NCBI GenBank assembly: GCA_947626085.1
Contig: CANQQU010000003.1
Coordinates: 1-64,000, forward strand
DNA: 64,000 nucleotides
Source: an uncultured Oscillospiraceae bacterium
GTDB lineage: Bacteria; Bacillota; Clostridia; Oscillospirales; Oscillospiraceae
Direction: 5' to 3'
Below the pieces are notes generated by a model. It was not told the origin of the DNA. It worked only from the letters and a program-made list of their open reading frames with translations, and did not search any database. This document shows, piece after piece, positions 46,580 through 54,323 of the stretch (the stretch's first letter is position 1; the number at the start of each line of letters is the position of its first letter). A program made the translations under genes and the position numbers.

Positions 46580-46796
46580 CGTTTTCCTCCAAATTCCCGT
46601 CAAATTTGAGAATATCCCCCACGTCGCACTGCAGGTAATAGCAAATTTTATTGATCGTACCGAACCGGATGCCCTTGGCCTTTCCGCTGCGCAGAATGGA
46701 AAGGTTGGCCTCCGTAATGCCGATCAGCCCGCACAGCTCCTTGGAAGTCATGTCGCGCTCCTTCAAAATCTGCTCCAAATACACCTTGATCGCCAT
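46566..46796 (-). CDS. Small XRE/Cro-type regulator (YozG-like)
   Basis: The 76-residue protein is almost only a helix-turn-helix domain (VYLEQILKERDMTSKELCGLIGITEANLSILRSGK) with a C-terminal acidic tail. It resembles YozG-type repressors that sit beside DUF2975 membrane proteins. Two matching 19-bp inverted repeats flank the operon promoter and are the natural candidates for its binding sites. The gene follows the membrane protein gene by 12 bp. Confidence 0.88.
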   Translation of the reverse strand: MAIKVYLEQILKERDMTSKELCGLIGITEANLSILRSGKAKGIRFGTINKICYYLQCDVGDILKFDGNLEENDENE

Positions 46797-46808
46797 AGGC
46801 CACCCCGC

Positions 46809-47753
46809 TTAGATGAACAGGCTGTTGTCGTCCCGGAGGCGCTTGTTTTCAATGAGGAGCCGGGCAAACAGCAGGATCAGGACCGTCAGGGCAATGCTGA
46901 GGATCGGGATGTTCACCGTGACGGAAACGTCGGTAAGCCGCCGCGTCAGGCAGATCTGAAGAAGGTTGGAGGCCGCCGGCAGGGCCGTGGTGACCCCCAG
47001 GGCCAGGCAGCAGACATTGCTCAAGCGCCCGGCGGATTCCACGATGCCGTCCTGCTCCTCGCTTCGGACGATGGCCAGCAGGTCCGCCGCCAGGGTGACG
47101 ATGAGGATATCAAATCCGTAGGGGACCAGCTCCGCGAGCAGGCGAAAGACGCCGAAGAAGAAATCCGCGTCGAGCCGGGCCCCGTCCTGAAGAGCCAGGG
47201 CCCCGCTTGTGAGGCCCAGGGCCCCGGCCCCGGTAAACAGGACACACAGGACCTTCAAAATCGTCTGCATATACGCCAGGAGCTGATCCCTGTCCCCCAG
47301 CCGAAACAGCCGAATCAGCCGCAGGACCAGATACAGAACCACCACCGCCCAGACACAGACGCCGAAAACCGACTTGATCATCTTGGCGTATTCGGGGAAG
47401 CCTTGGGCCAGGGGCGGGAAGAAGGGATGGGGATTGGCCATGCCGTAAAGCGATAAGAGAAGGGCGCCGGAGAGCAGATAAAGGGCCGCCCGCTCCCACC
47501 GGGTCTCTTTCCCGTGGCAATACCGCAGGGCCCACAGAGCCGGGATGGCGGAGAGGCCGACCCAGGCGGCCACCGCCGCCCCGTTTCCGGCGGGCCCCAA
47601 TTTGGACAGGGCCCCCAGCCCCCAGCCGATCTGCTCCCAGGGGAACGCCATCATGGAAGAAAAGAGACCGGGAAAACGAATGGCCAGGACCGAGAGCCCG
47701 GCGACCAACACCGCCGTGCAGACGCACACAAGGAGTAAGTTCCCTTTTTTCAT
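46809..47753 (-). CDS. Multi-pass membrane protein, DUF2975-like C-terminus
   Basis: The 314-residue protein has about eight helices. Only its last quarter (helix pair ending RLLIENKRLRDDNSLFI) resembles DUF2975, whose members usually are about 160 residues and pair with a YozG-like regulator, as here. The N-terminal half may be an extra membrane module or duplication. Function is unknown. RBS TCAGGAGATGG precedes the start. Confidence 0.65.
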   Translation of the reverse strand: MKKGNLLLVCVCTAVLVAGLSVLAIRFPGLFSSMMAFPWEQIGWGLGALSKLGPAGNGAAVAAWVGLSAIPALWALRYCHGKETRWERAALYLLSGALLLSLYGMANPHPFFPPLAQGFPEYAKMIKSVFGVCVWAVVVLYLVLRLIRLFRLGDRDQLLAYMQTILKVLCVLFTGAGALGLTSGALALQDGARLDADFFFGVFRLLAELVPYGFDILIVTLAADLLAIVRSEEQDGIVESAGRLSNVCCLALGVTTALPAASNLLQICLTRRLTDVSVTVNIPILSIALTVLILLFARLLIENKRLRDDNSLFI

Positions 47754-47769
47754 CGTACCATCTCCTGAA

Positions 47770-47788
47770 ATTATTGTTTTACAATAAT
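47770..47788. promoter_or_regulatory. 19-bp operator-like inverted repeat, proximal
   Basis: ATTATTGTTTTACAATAAT has perfect 8-bp arms. It lies just downstream of the operon -10, where bound repressor would block initiation. Confidence 0.65.
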
Positions 47789-47789
47789 C

Positions 47790-47817
47790 ATTATAGCAAG
47801 AAATTATCGTTTATCAA
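47790..47817 (-). promoter_or_regulatory. Promoter of the XRE/membrane protein operon
   Basis: On the minus strand TTGATA and TATAAT are spaced by 16 bases, with TGC before the -10 (extended -10). The -35 lies within the distal operator repeat. Confidence 0.75.
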
Positions 47818-47821
47818 TAAT
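47803..47821. promoter_or_regulatory. 19-bp operator-like inverted repeat, distal
   Basis: ATTATCGTTTATCAATAAT matches the proximal copy at 16 of 19 positions and overlaps the -35. Start-to-start distance is 33 bp, about three helical turns, so two dimers could bind on the same DNA face. Confidence 0.65.
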
Positions 47822-47844
47822 TATTTTGGTTTTTTCAAAAATAT

Positions 47845-47878
47845 AGCAGGCGGCATGGCCTGAGCCATACCGCCTGCT
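47845..47878 (-). terminator. Terminator after transglutaminase-like gene
   Basis: AGCAGGCGGCATGGC and GCCATACCGCCTGCT pair with a single mismatch. On the minus strand the stem is followed by ATATTTTTGAAAAAA. Confidence 0.75.
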
Positions 47879-47913
47879 TTGGGGCTTTTTGTCTGCCCGG
47901 CGGAGCCGGGAAG

Positions 47914-50900
47914 TTATTTAGAGCGCTTGCGGTCCTTGGGCTTTTTCCGCAGCAGATAGACGCTGATGCCCACGCCCACGGCGGAGGCGCCCAGCAGAAC
48001 GAACAGGACCACGAAATTGGTTTCGTCGCCGGTCTTGGGGGTGTCATTGGGAGAGGCCTGGGGCCGCACGGCGGGAACCGCGGCGGGATCCTGGGCCGGC
48101 TCCTGGCCGGCGGGCTGAGAAGGCAGAGAAGGCTGAGAAGGCTGGGAAGGGGAAGTCGGCACATGGGGTTCTCCGGCGCTGGGCAGATCCTCCTTGGGCA
48201 GCTCCTTGCTCTCCTGCACCACCTCGGTCTGGCCGAGCAGGGCCTCCTGTTCCAGGACGCTCTTGGAGATGAAATCCACATGGAAAGTGCTGTTGGTCTT
48301 GAGATCGTCGATCATATCGGAGGTGATGGTGAAATCATAGGCACTGGCGTTTTCCGGATCGACGGTGTAGACCGTGTCCGCCACACGGATGGAATTGATC
48401 TGGTAGCCCTCCTTGGCCTGGATGCGGATGGTCTTCTGATCGCCCGCCCGCATTTGCAGCATGGCGTTTTCACCGGTCATGGCCTGGCCGTTGACGTCGG
48501 TGAGGACGCCGCCCTCGGTGCTGGTGACGATGGCGGACACCGGCAGCTGGGAAAGCCGCTCCTCCTTGGTGGCGGGGTCTACCCTGACCGCCGCGATGGT
48601 GAAGGGGCTGAAGGACTTGACCAGCAGGATCAGCCCTCTGGGGGTGACGGTAATGGGGATCTCTTCCACATGATCGAAAGAGCCGTCGGGATTGGTCACA
48701 TAGTGGTAAGCCTTGAACTCCAGAGTCCCGGACTCGGCGAAGTCCTCATAGGTGGTTCCCGCAGGGAAGCCCATGGAGACCCGGACGCCCTGGCCGGTTT
48801 CCAGGACCATCATCTTACAAAGGGCCAGCTTGATGTTATAGGTCTTGGTGGTGACAATGTTCTCGGAGCCGCCGATATCCTCCATCAACTCCGCATTGCT
48901 CTCCAGAGTGTCCAGCATTTCCTTATTCTGTCCGGGGCTGGTGTCTACCGTCACCAGGGACAGCCGGTGGGTGATCCGGCTCGCGATATCGGCGTCCAGC
49001 AGACTCGTTTTGCCGGTATCGATGTCCTTCACGACGAATCCGCCCTCGCCCACGATATCCTCGCTCTCCAGCAGGTGGGGGGCGCCAAAGACGTTCCAAT
49101 CGTAGCCTTGGGACCGGTAGCAGGTGGCGCACTCCCGGGCGCTGCCAACATAGGTGATGTTCATGGGTTCCTTCCGGGACTCCACGCCGATGACATTCTT
49201 GAAGTAGATATTGTAAATGGTGTCGTTGTCGTTGTACTGGAGGCTGGGGGTGAAGTCAAACTCGATCACGTTCTTGCCGTCGAAGGTGACTTTTTCGATC
49301 CTGGTGTGCTGCCTGGAGGTATCGTCCAGGTTGGCGTAGATGTCATAATGGGCGGACTGATACTCGATGTCGACCTGCTTCCCTTCCACAAGCTCCAAAT
49401 CCTGGTTGAACTCGGCGCGGACGTGGTAGGTGCCGCCCAGCTTCAAGCCGGAGGTCTGGGTGGGGGTGACCTTGTAGGGGAAGGGGGCGGGAGCGAAAGC
49501 TTCAAACTGGAAATTGGGGATCGTTTCGCTGGTGGAAATCAGGTTCTTCTCATCCAGGCCGTAGTATTTCAGGTACAGGCTGCCTTTCTGATGGGCTTCC
49601 GGGCTCATATCCGGCTTCTGGGTGGTGATGCCCAGCTTGAAGCCCTTCAGGTTATTCAGAGGCATACGGGTGTAAGAGCCTCCCATATCGTGATAATACG
49701 GGTCGTTTTCGTCCTTGACGTCGACAATATTATTGCCGTACAGCTCGGGGGTCAAGTACACCCAGTCGGTTTCCTTAACGGGGCCGTCCTCGGTCCACTG
49801 GTCGTACCATTTCATGACGAAGTAGTAGCCGTTGTTCACGTTCTCCCAATAGCACCTGTTATTGTAGTTGAACAAGGCAATGCCGCCGCTGTTGGCATCC
49901 TCCACAATGCGGACGTTGATGCCGCCGCCGGAATACGCGTCCTCCCGGCGGTAGGTGTTCTGTGCCATCATGGGGTAGGCATAGTCGGCATAGCTGGCGG
50001 GGGACATGACGCCCTGGGGATAGTGGTTCTTGCTAAGCTCCAGGTCGCCCAGCAGCAGGTTGGAGGCGTTCTCATAGCCGCTGTTCCGGTCGTTGAGATA
50101 GACGATCCCCTCTTCCTCATAGCTGCGGAAGTCCTTGACCCGGGGATCGTCGTGGGTCACGTCCACGCCGTACCACTGGCCCTCGATGTTGACGTTGGAC
50201 CAGGCGTGGGGCTCAAATTCCCCGGGGGACACATAGTAGGTGCCGGTGACGCTGACGCTCTCCACACCCAGCCGGTCCAGCAGGGCCTTGTAGGCCCGGG
50301 TGTAGGCCTCGCACACGCCCTCCTGATATACCAGGGCATCATAGGCGGTGCGGCTGTTGCAGCCCTCGTGATCCACTTCGTATTCAAAGTGATAGACCAT
50401 GTGGGTGGTCAGGTAGTCGTGGGCGGCGGTGGCCAGGGTCTTGGATTCCGGCTCGCCCTCATAGGTGGGCTTTTGCTCCCCGATCCAGGCCAGAGCGGAG
50501 GCCATGGCGTCTTCGTACTCCACCTTTTTGGCGGGCAGGTCCGCCGCGGTCATGCCGGGGACAAAGTAGCTCGTTCCCCGGCCGGTGCCCAGGTAGACAT
50601 GGAGGTTCTGGGCGGCGTCCTTGGTGACGCGGACGGTGAGCATCCCAAAATCCACCCAGAAGACGTCGGGATAGTCGCACTCAAAGCCGTCCCGGGCCTT
50701 GGCCATGGCGTTGGTCAGGGGGGCCATGTTGCCGGTAAAGCCTACCATGGCCTGGGCAATGGCGGGGTTGCTGGTTAGGGGAATTTCATAGCTGCCGTCT
50801 TTATCCAGAATGCCGGTATCCAGCATGTGCAGCAGGGCGTCATAAAATTCCTTTTCCATGGTGCCTTCCCGCAGCTGGTCGTAGAACCAGCGATAGGGGG

Positions 50901-51015
50901 TCACGGCCTCCGCCTTGGCTTGGGGGAACAGCCTCTGGCCTTCCAGAAGGCCCAGCAGGCTGGCGGCGGCCACCAAAAGCGCGAGGGCGCGGAGAATGGG
51001 TCGTTTTTTCAGCAT
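47914..51015 (-). CDS. Cell-wall-anchored transglutaminase-like protein
   Basis: The 1033-residue protein has a signal peptide, a transglutaminase/protease-like domain with Cys at about 235 (YQEGVCEAYTRAYKALL), His at about 270 (FEPHAWSNV) and Asp at about 285 (GVDVTHDDP), and several beta-type repeat regions. A Pro/Ser/Gln-rich wall-spanning segment with SQPSQPSLPSQP-like repeats follows, then a sorting signal TPKTGDE, a hydrophobic helix and a KKPKDRKRSK tail. TPKTG differs from LPXTG at the first position, a variant seen in Clostridia. The complete Cys-His-Asp set suggests peptidase or crosslinking activity at the surface. No sortase gene is in the window. Confidence 0.88.
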   Translation of the reverse strand: MLKKRPILRALALLVAAASLLGLLEGQRLFPQAKAEAVTPYRWFYDQLREGTMEKEFYDALLHMLDTGILDKDGSYEIPLTSNPAIAQAMVGFTGNMAPLTNAMAKARDGFECDYPDVFWVDFGMLTVRVTKDAAQNLHVYLGTGRGTSYFVPGMTAADLPAKKVEYEDAMASALAWIGEQKPTYEGEPESKTLATAAHDYLTTHMVYHFEYEVDHEGCNSRTAYDALVYQEGVCEAYTRAYKALLDRLGVESVSVTGTYYVSPGEFEPHAWSNVNIEGQWYGVDVTHDDPRVKDFRSYEEEGIVYLNDRNSGYENASNLLLGDLELSKNHYPQGVMSPASYADYAYPMMAQNTYRREDAYSGGGINVRIVEDANSGGIALFNYNNRCYWENVNNGYYFVMKWYDQWTEDGPVKETDWVYLTPELYGNNIVDVKDENDPYYHDMGGSYTRMPLNNLKGFKLGITTQKPDMSPEAHQKGSLYLKYYGLDEKNLISTSETIPNFQFEAFAPAPFPYKVTPTQTSGLKLGGTYHVRAEFNQDLELVEGKQVDIEYQSAHYDIYANLDDTSRQHTRIEKVTFDGKNVIEFDFTPSLQYNDNDTIYNIYFKNVIGVESRKEPMNITYVGSARECATCYRSQGYDWNVFGAPHLLESEDIVGEGGFVVKDIDTGKTSLLDADIASRITHRLSLVTVDTSPGQNKEMLDTLESNAELMEDIGGSENIVTTKTYNIKLALCKMMVLETGQGVRVSMGFPAGTTYEDFAESGTLEFKAYHYVTNPDGSFDHVEEIPITVTPRGLILLVKSFSPFTIAAVRVDPATKEERLSQLPVSAIVTSTEGGVLTDVNGQAMTGENAMLQMRAGDQKTIRIQAKEGYQINSIRVADTVYTVDPENASAYDFTITSDMIDDLKTNSTFHVDFISKSVLEQEALLGQTEVVQESKELPKEDLPSAGEPHVPTSPSQPSQPSLPSQPAGQEPAQDPAAVPAVRPQASPNDTPKTGDETNFVVLFVLLGASAVGVGISVYLLRKKPKDRKRSK

Positions 51016-51062
51016 CGTTTTTCCCTCCCACGGAAGAAAAATAAGGGTTTTGCGATGCTGAT

Positions 51063-51091
51063 AGTATACATAATGTTTTCAGAAAAATCAA
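51063..51091 (-). promoter_or_regulatory. Promoter for transglutaminase-like gene
   Basis: On the minus strand TTGATT and TATACT are spaced by 17 bases, with TG directly before the -10. It lies in the 92-bp gap after the DUF2079 gene, with no terminator between. Confidence 0.7.
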
Positions 51092-51107
51092 GAGGATTTT
51101 CACAAAA

Positions 51108-52946
51108 TCACGAAGTTTGTACATCTTGCTCGAATCGAGCCGAAGGGGTTCGGGCATAGATCGCCAGTGCCTCGCCCATCTCCCCGATTTTTCGGTATCC
51201 CAGGCGAAAAAGGGTGTTTTCCAGGGCTTCAAAACCGCCAAAACCGGCAAAACTTGCCTCAGAACGGGGGTCTACCACCCAATAGTCGCAGGAAAGCAGA
51301 TGCTCCCGAGAGGCATATTGCAGGTCGTAAAGCACTTCGCGCTGGGACAGCGGCGTGGTGTAGGCGGTGGTGGCGGCCACGCTGGCCCCCTCCGGAACCA
51401 GGCGCAGGACGCTGTTTAACCCCTGGTAGTAGTCATAATTCTGAAGGTACATAACCACATATTGTGTTGCCTGGGGCGCCACGGTACAAGCGAAGCACCC
51501 AAGGCTGGCACCCACCAGCACCGCCGCCGCCGCGCTCCGCCAGGAGGGCAGGTCCTCAAAGTTCAGCAGCGCCAGGTAGGCCAGGCAGGCCAGAGAGCCG
51601 AAGGAGTACTGGAAAAAGATGTGGTGCTGGTAGGGATAGTCGCTCATCAAATTGACCAGAAGGTAGGGGATCAGCAGGACCAGCCGGTAGTACTTCCGGG
51701 TGAGCAGCGGCAGCAGGCCCAGAGGCAGCAGCGTCCAGGCGATATAGGGCAGCTTTTCCCCTTCCAGGCATTCGCAAAGCACCTTCATGGGGCACAGCAC
51801 CGCCGCCTCCACCACGGTCAGCAGCCCCTCGCCGCCGCCAAAGAGGAAATTCTGATACCGGTAGGTCATCACCCCGTCCCCATACCGGGCCAGGAAGAAG
51901 GTGGCGAGGCAGAACCATCCCACCGCCCCGGCCAGCAGCCCAAAGCCTGACCAGGCGGCGAATTTCCGGTCCGGGGACATGGGAGCCCGGAGCAGCTGAT
52001 AGAGTCCCACTACTGCTACATACACCGCGGCGTCCTCCTTGACCAGCAGGGTCAGGAAGGCGAAAGCGGCGGCGCCGTAGGGCCACTTGCGCTCCAGCGC
52101 GTAGAACAGCCACAGCAGCAGCGGCGTTAAGAAGGCATTTTCGTGGATGTCGTACCCCGCGCCCCCGGCGAAGGCGGGGCACAGGAGCAGCAGCGCGCAC
52201 ATGGCGCAGGCGGCCCAGCCCCGGAGCCCCCGCTGCCGGGCCAGCAGATATAGGGGCCAGGCCGCCGAGGCCATGACCGCCGCCTGGCAGACCTGTAAGG
52301 TGACGGGGTAGGGAAACAGGGCGTAGACCGGGAGCAGCAGATAATAGATGGGGGAGAGGTGGACCTGTAAATGGGACAGCAGGCCGTCCCGCTCCACGGT
52401 GGTCATGGCAAGGCCGGTAGACTTCAGGTAGTAAAACATCTGAGAGAAGATGCCGAAGTCAAAGGTGGGGGCGCAGAAGGTCAGCACCCGGGCTGCCGTC
52501 CAGGCGCTCACCAGCAGGAAAAACAGGATAGATAGCGCCGCCACCCAGATCCATGCCCGGGTGGGCTCCTTGGCGGGGACGGGGACCGTCTCCCTGGCGC
52601 AGCCGAATCGAGCGTAAGCGATCCCCAGGGCCAGGATCAGCCCTCCCGCCAGAAGAAGCTGCCAGGAGAAATTGAACAGCAGGGCCCCGCCGGTGAGCGC
52701 CGTCAGGGCCAGGACCAGGCAGAACCGCTCCCATTTCCCGGGGAGCCGCAGCAGGGATAGCAGCGCCAGCGCCCCGGCAAAGATCAGGATCATCCGAATG
52801 GGGTCGGCGGCCTCCAGGGCCGCCGTGTCGAAAAGCTCCTTGGCGGCGGTGGGCAGGAGCCAAAATTCCACCGCCGCCGCCAGGGCATAGGAAAGAAGGA
52901 CCCGCCGGGCCAGCCGGGGCACAAGGGGCGTTTTCACCGCGTTCAT
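51108..52946 (-). CDS. DUF2079 family membrane protein
   Basis: The 612-residue protein has about 12 helices in glycosyltransferase C-like fashion and the DUF2079 blocks FDFGIFSQMFYYLKSTGLAMTT, LSHLQVHLSPIYYLLLPVYALFP, GYDIHENAFLTPLLLW and LVKEDAAVYVAVVGLY. The conserved acidic and His residues suggest a polyprenyl-phosphate-sugar-dependent glycosyltransferase, but no member I know has been assigned firmly. The true start is MNAVKTPL at 52946, overlapping the acyltransferase stop by 4 bp; the track ORF is longer and shadowed. Confidence 0.85.
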   Translation of the reverse strand: MNAVKTPLVPRLARRVLLSYALAAAVEFWLLPTAAKELFDTAALEAADPIRMILIFAGALALLSLLRLPGKWERFCLVLALTALTGGALLFNFSWQLLLAGGLILALGIAYARFGCARETVPVPAKEPTRAWIWVAALSILFFLLVSAWTAARVLTFCAPTFDFGIFSQMFYYLKSTGLAMTTVERDGLLSHLQVHLSPIYYLLLPVYALFPYPVTLQVCQAAVMASAAWPLYLLARQRGLRGWAACAMCALLLLCPAFAGGAGYDIHENAFLTPLLLWLFYALERKWPYGAAAFAFLTLLVKEDAAVYVAVVGLYQLLRAPMSPDRKFAAWSGFGLLAGAVGWFCLATFFLARYGDGVMTYRYQNFLFGGGEGLLTVVEAAVLCPMKVLCECLEGEKLPYIAWTLLPLGLLPLLTRKYYRLVLLIPYLLVNLMSDYPYQHHIFFQYSFGSLACLAYLALLNFEDLPSWRSAAAAVLVGASLGCFACTVAPQATQYVVMYLQNYDYYQGLNSVLRLVPEGASVAATTAYTTPLSQREVLYDLQYASREHLLSCDYWVVDPRSEASFAGFGGFEALENTLFRLGYRKIGEMGEALAIYARTPSARFEQDVQTS

Positions 52947-53947
52947 GCCGCCGTCCCCCTTCCCAGGAGCCGCCGAGTCAGGGCGTCCAGCCCCTTGCCG
53001 GCAAGCAGGCTCAGAAGAAAAATGGGCAGGGTGACGCAGAGGAACAGAAGGGGATAGGCCTCCGGCCGGTGGAGCTGGGGCAGCCGGGCGTAGACCCAGC
53101 CGTCCAGCAGGTGGGATAGGAGGTACCCCCCGTAGCACCCGCCGGCGGCCCAGGCCAGCGCCGGCCCCAGCCGGGGAAGGGGCAGGCTGTAGAGCCCCAG
53201 GAACAGGGAAACGGTCATCAGGACGATCCAGATATCCCCAAATTCCAAGGTCCAAGCCTGGTCCAGGTTCCCGTCGGTGGAGAGGGTGGTCATGGTCCCC
53301 AAGAACACCGCGACGATCAGCGCCGCCCCCACCCCGGCCCACCAGGGCACTTTGGGCCGCTCTCGGGCCACGGCGGCCCCCAGAAGATAGTAGGCGGCGG
53401 GGTAGAAGGGCCGGAACTGCTCCGGCATCAGGGGCAGGGGCGTGAGCCGGGGCAGGGCCGTCACCGCCAGGACCCCCAAAACCAGCCAGGCAAGCTCCTT
53501 TCTGGTCTTCGCCGCCGCCAGGGCCAGGTTCAGCAGGGGGCTCAGCAGGATCAGGCACAGATACATCCCCACATACCAGCCGTAGTACACCCCGGAGAAG
53601 GAGAAAAACCGGACCGTCCAGGTGACAAGGCTCTGGACGTCCCCAAAAAGAAAGTGCCGAACCGGGATGGACGCCGCCGCTGCCAAAAGATAGCCCAGCA
53701 GCACCGGGGGAAGACCCCGGAAAAAGCCGGGCCCCAGGGGTTTTGTCCCCCGGAAATAGCCGGTGAGCATACAAAACAGCCCCACGCAGGTGACGCTGAG
53801 CCACCGGACCGACCCGGCGGCCGCCATGGCCGCCCCGGTCTGGGGCTGGTAATAGTAGCCGTTAAACAAAAAGCTGTGAAATGTGACCACGCCCAGCAGC
53901 GCCAGACAGCGCAGCAGGTCGGGGCCCGCCTGACGGGTCTTGGACAT
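52943..53947 (-). CDS. Acyltransferase family 3 protein (OafA/YrhL-like)
   Basis: The 334-residue protein has about ten helices. It starts with the family motif RCLALLGVVTFHSFLFNGYYY, containing the conserved His, and has FSGVYYGWYVGMYLCLILLSPLLN. These enzymes O-acetylate surface sugars or lipids. RBS AAAGGAGGGC precedes the start and the gene is coupled to the DUF2079 gene, so the pair probably modifies a surface glycan. Confidence 0.88.
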   Translation of the reverse strand: MSKTRQAGPDLLRCLALLGVVTFHSFLFNGYYYQPQTGAAMAAAGSVRWLSVTCVGLFCMLTGYFRGTKPLGPGFFRGLPPVLLGYLLAAAASIPVRHFLFGDVQSLVTWTVRFFSFSGVYYGWYVGMYLCLILLSPLLNLALAAAKTRKELAWLVLGVLAVTALPRLTPLPLMPEQFRPFYPAAYYLLGAAVARERPKVPWWAGVGAALIVAVFLGTMTTLSTDGNLDQAWTLEFGDIWIVLMTVSLFLGLYSLPLPRLGPALAWAAGGCYGGYLLSHLLDGWVYARLPQLHRPEAYPLLFLCVTLPIFLLSLLAGKGLDALTRRLLGRGTAA

Positions 53948-53963
53948 GAAAAAGCCCTCCTTT

Positions 53964-54241
53964 AGGTGACGGGAATCGAACCCACGTCGGTTTCCGCCGG
54001 GTCATTTCCGCCCAGTCTTCACAAAAGCCCTTGGAAATACATAGCCAGTATTCCCTGCGGTCTTTTGCTTGCCTGAACGAAAACTACCTCGCCGGAAACT
54101 GCGCAGCACTTTGCGGGGAGCAATTTTTGGATGATTTTGCCCGCAGAGGAGGAAGCCTTGCCGTCGCAAGGCGACGACGATAAGGGGAAAAGCGCCGAAA
54201 AGAGCCCCCGCAAAGCGGCGTGGGTTCGACTCCCGTCACCT
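53964..54241. repeat. Gene-free element bounded by 23-bp T-arm-like inverted repeats
   Basis: Arms 53964-53986 and 54219-54241 are inverted copies with one mismatch (AGGTGACGGGAATCGAACC... at left). Each, read outward, is GTGGGTTCGAxTCCCGTCACC, i.e. a tRNA T-arm with an acceptor 3' strand. No complete tRNA is attached on either side. The 232-bp interior has small hairpins (GCCTTGC-CGTC-GCAAGGC at 54155-54172, CCGC-AAA-GCGG at 54208-54218) and no credible gene. It fills most of the 376-bp gap between the acyltransferase and sensor kinase genes. Confidence 0.65.
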
Positions 54242-54257
54242 TCACCCGGGAGGGCAA

Positions 54258-54298
54258 AAAAGCCCGCCCGGTATCCTTCTTTCAGGATACTGGGCGGA
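54258..54298 (-). terminator. Terminator after sensor kinase
   Basis: On the minus strand CCGCCC-A-GTATCC pairs with GGATAC-C-GGGCGG and is followed by GCTTTTTT. It ends the LysR/response-regulator/kinase transcript. Confidence 0.8.
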
Positions 54299-54323
54299 CC
54301 TTTCAAAAAACCCAATGGGATTC

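Noticed and set aside
48163-50778. 871-aa plus-strand ORF
   Set aside because: It is antisense to the transglutaminase-like gene, which has a signal peptide, catalytic motifs and a sorting signal.
53964-54241. tmRNA (ssrA) on either strand
   Set aside because: The T-arm-like ends suggested it, but there is no paired 5' acceptor/D-like half, the ORF candidates lack a short tag ending in ALAA-like residues, and the ends are inverted copies of each other. The segment is reported as an unexplained element.
54019-54315. 98-aa minus-strand ORF and 87-aa plus-strand ORF
   Set aside because: Both run through the T-arm inverted repeats and terminator hairpins and have no RBS; the WVRxPSP-like segments are the repeat arms in translation.
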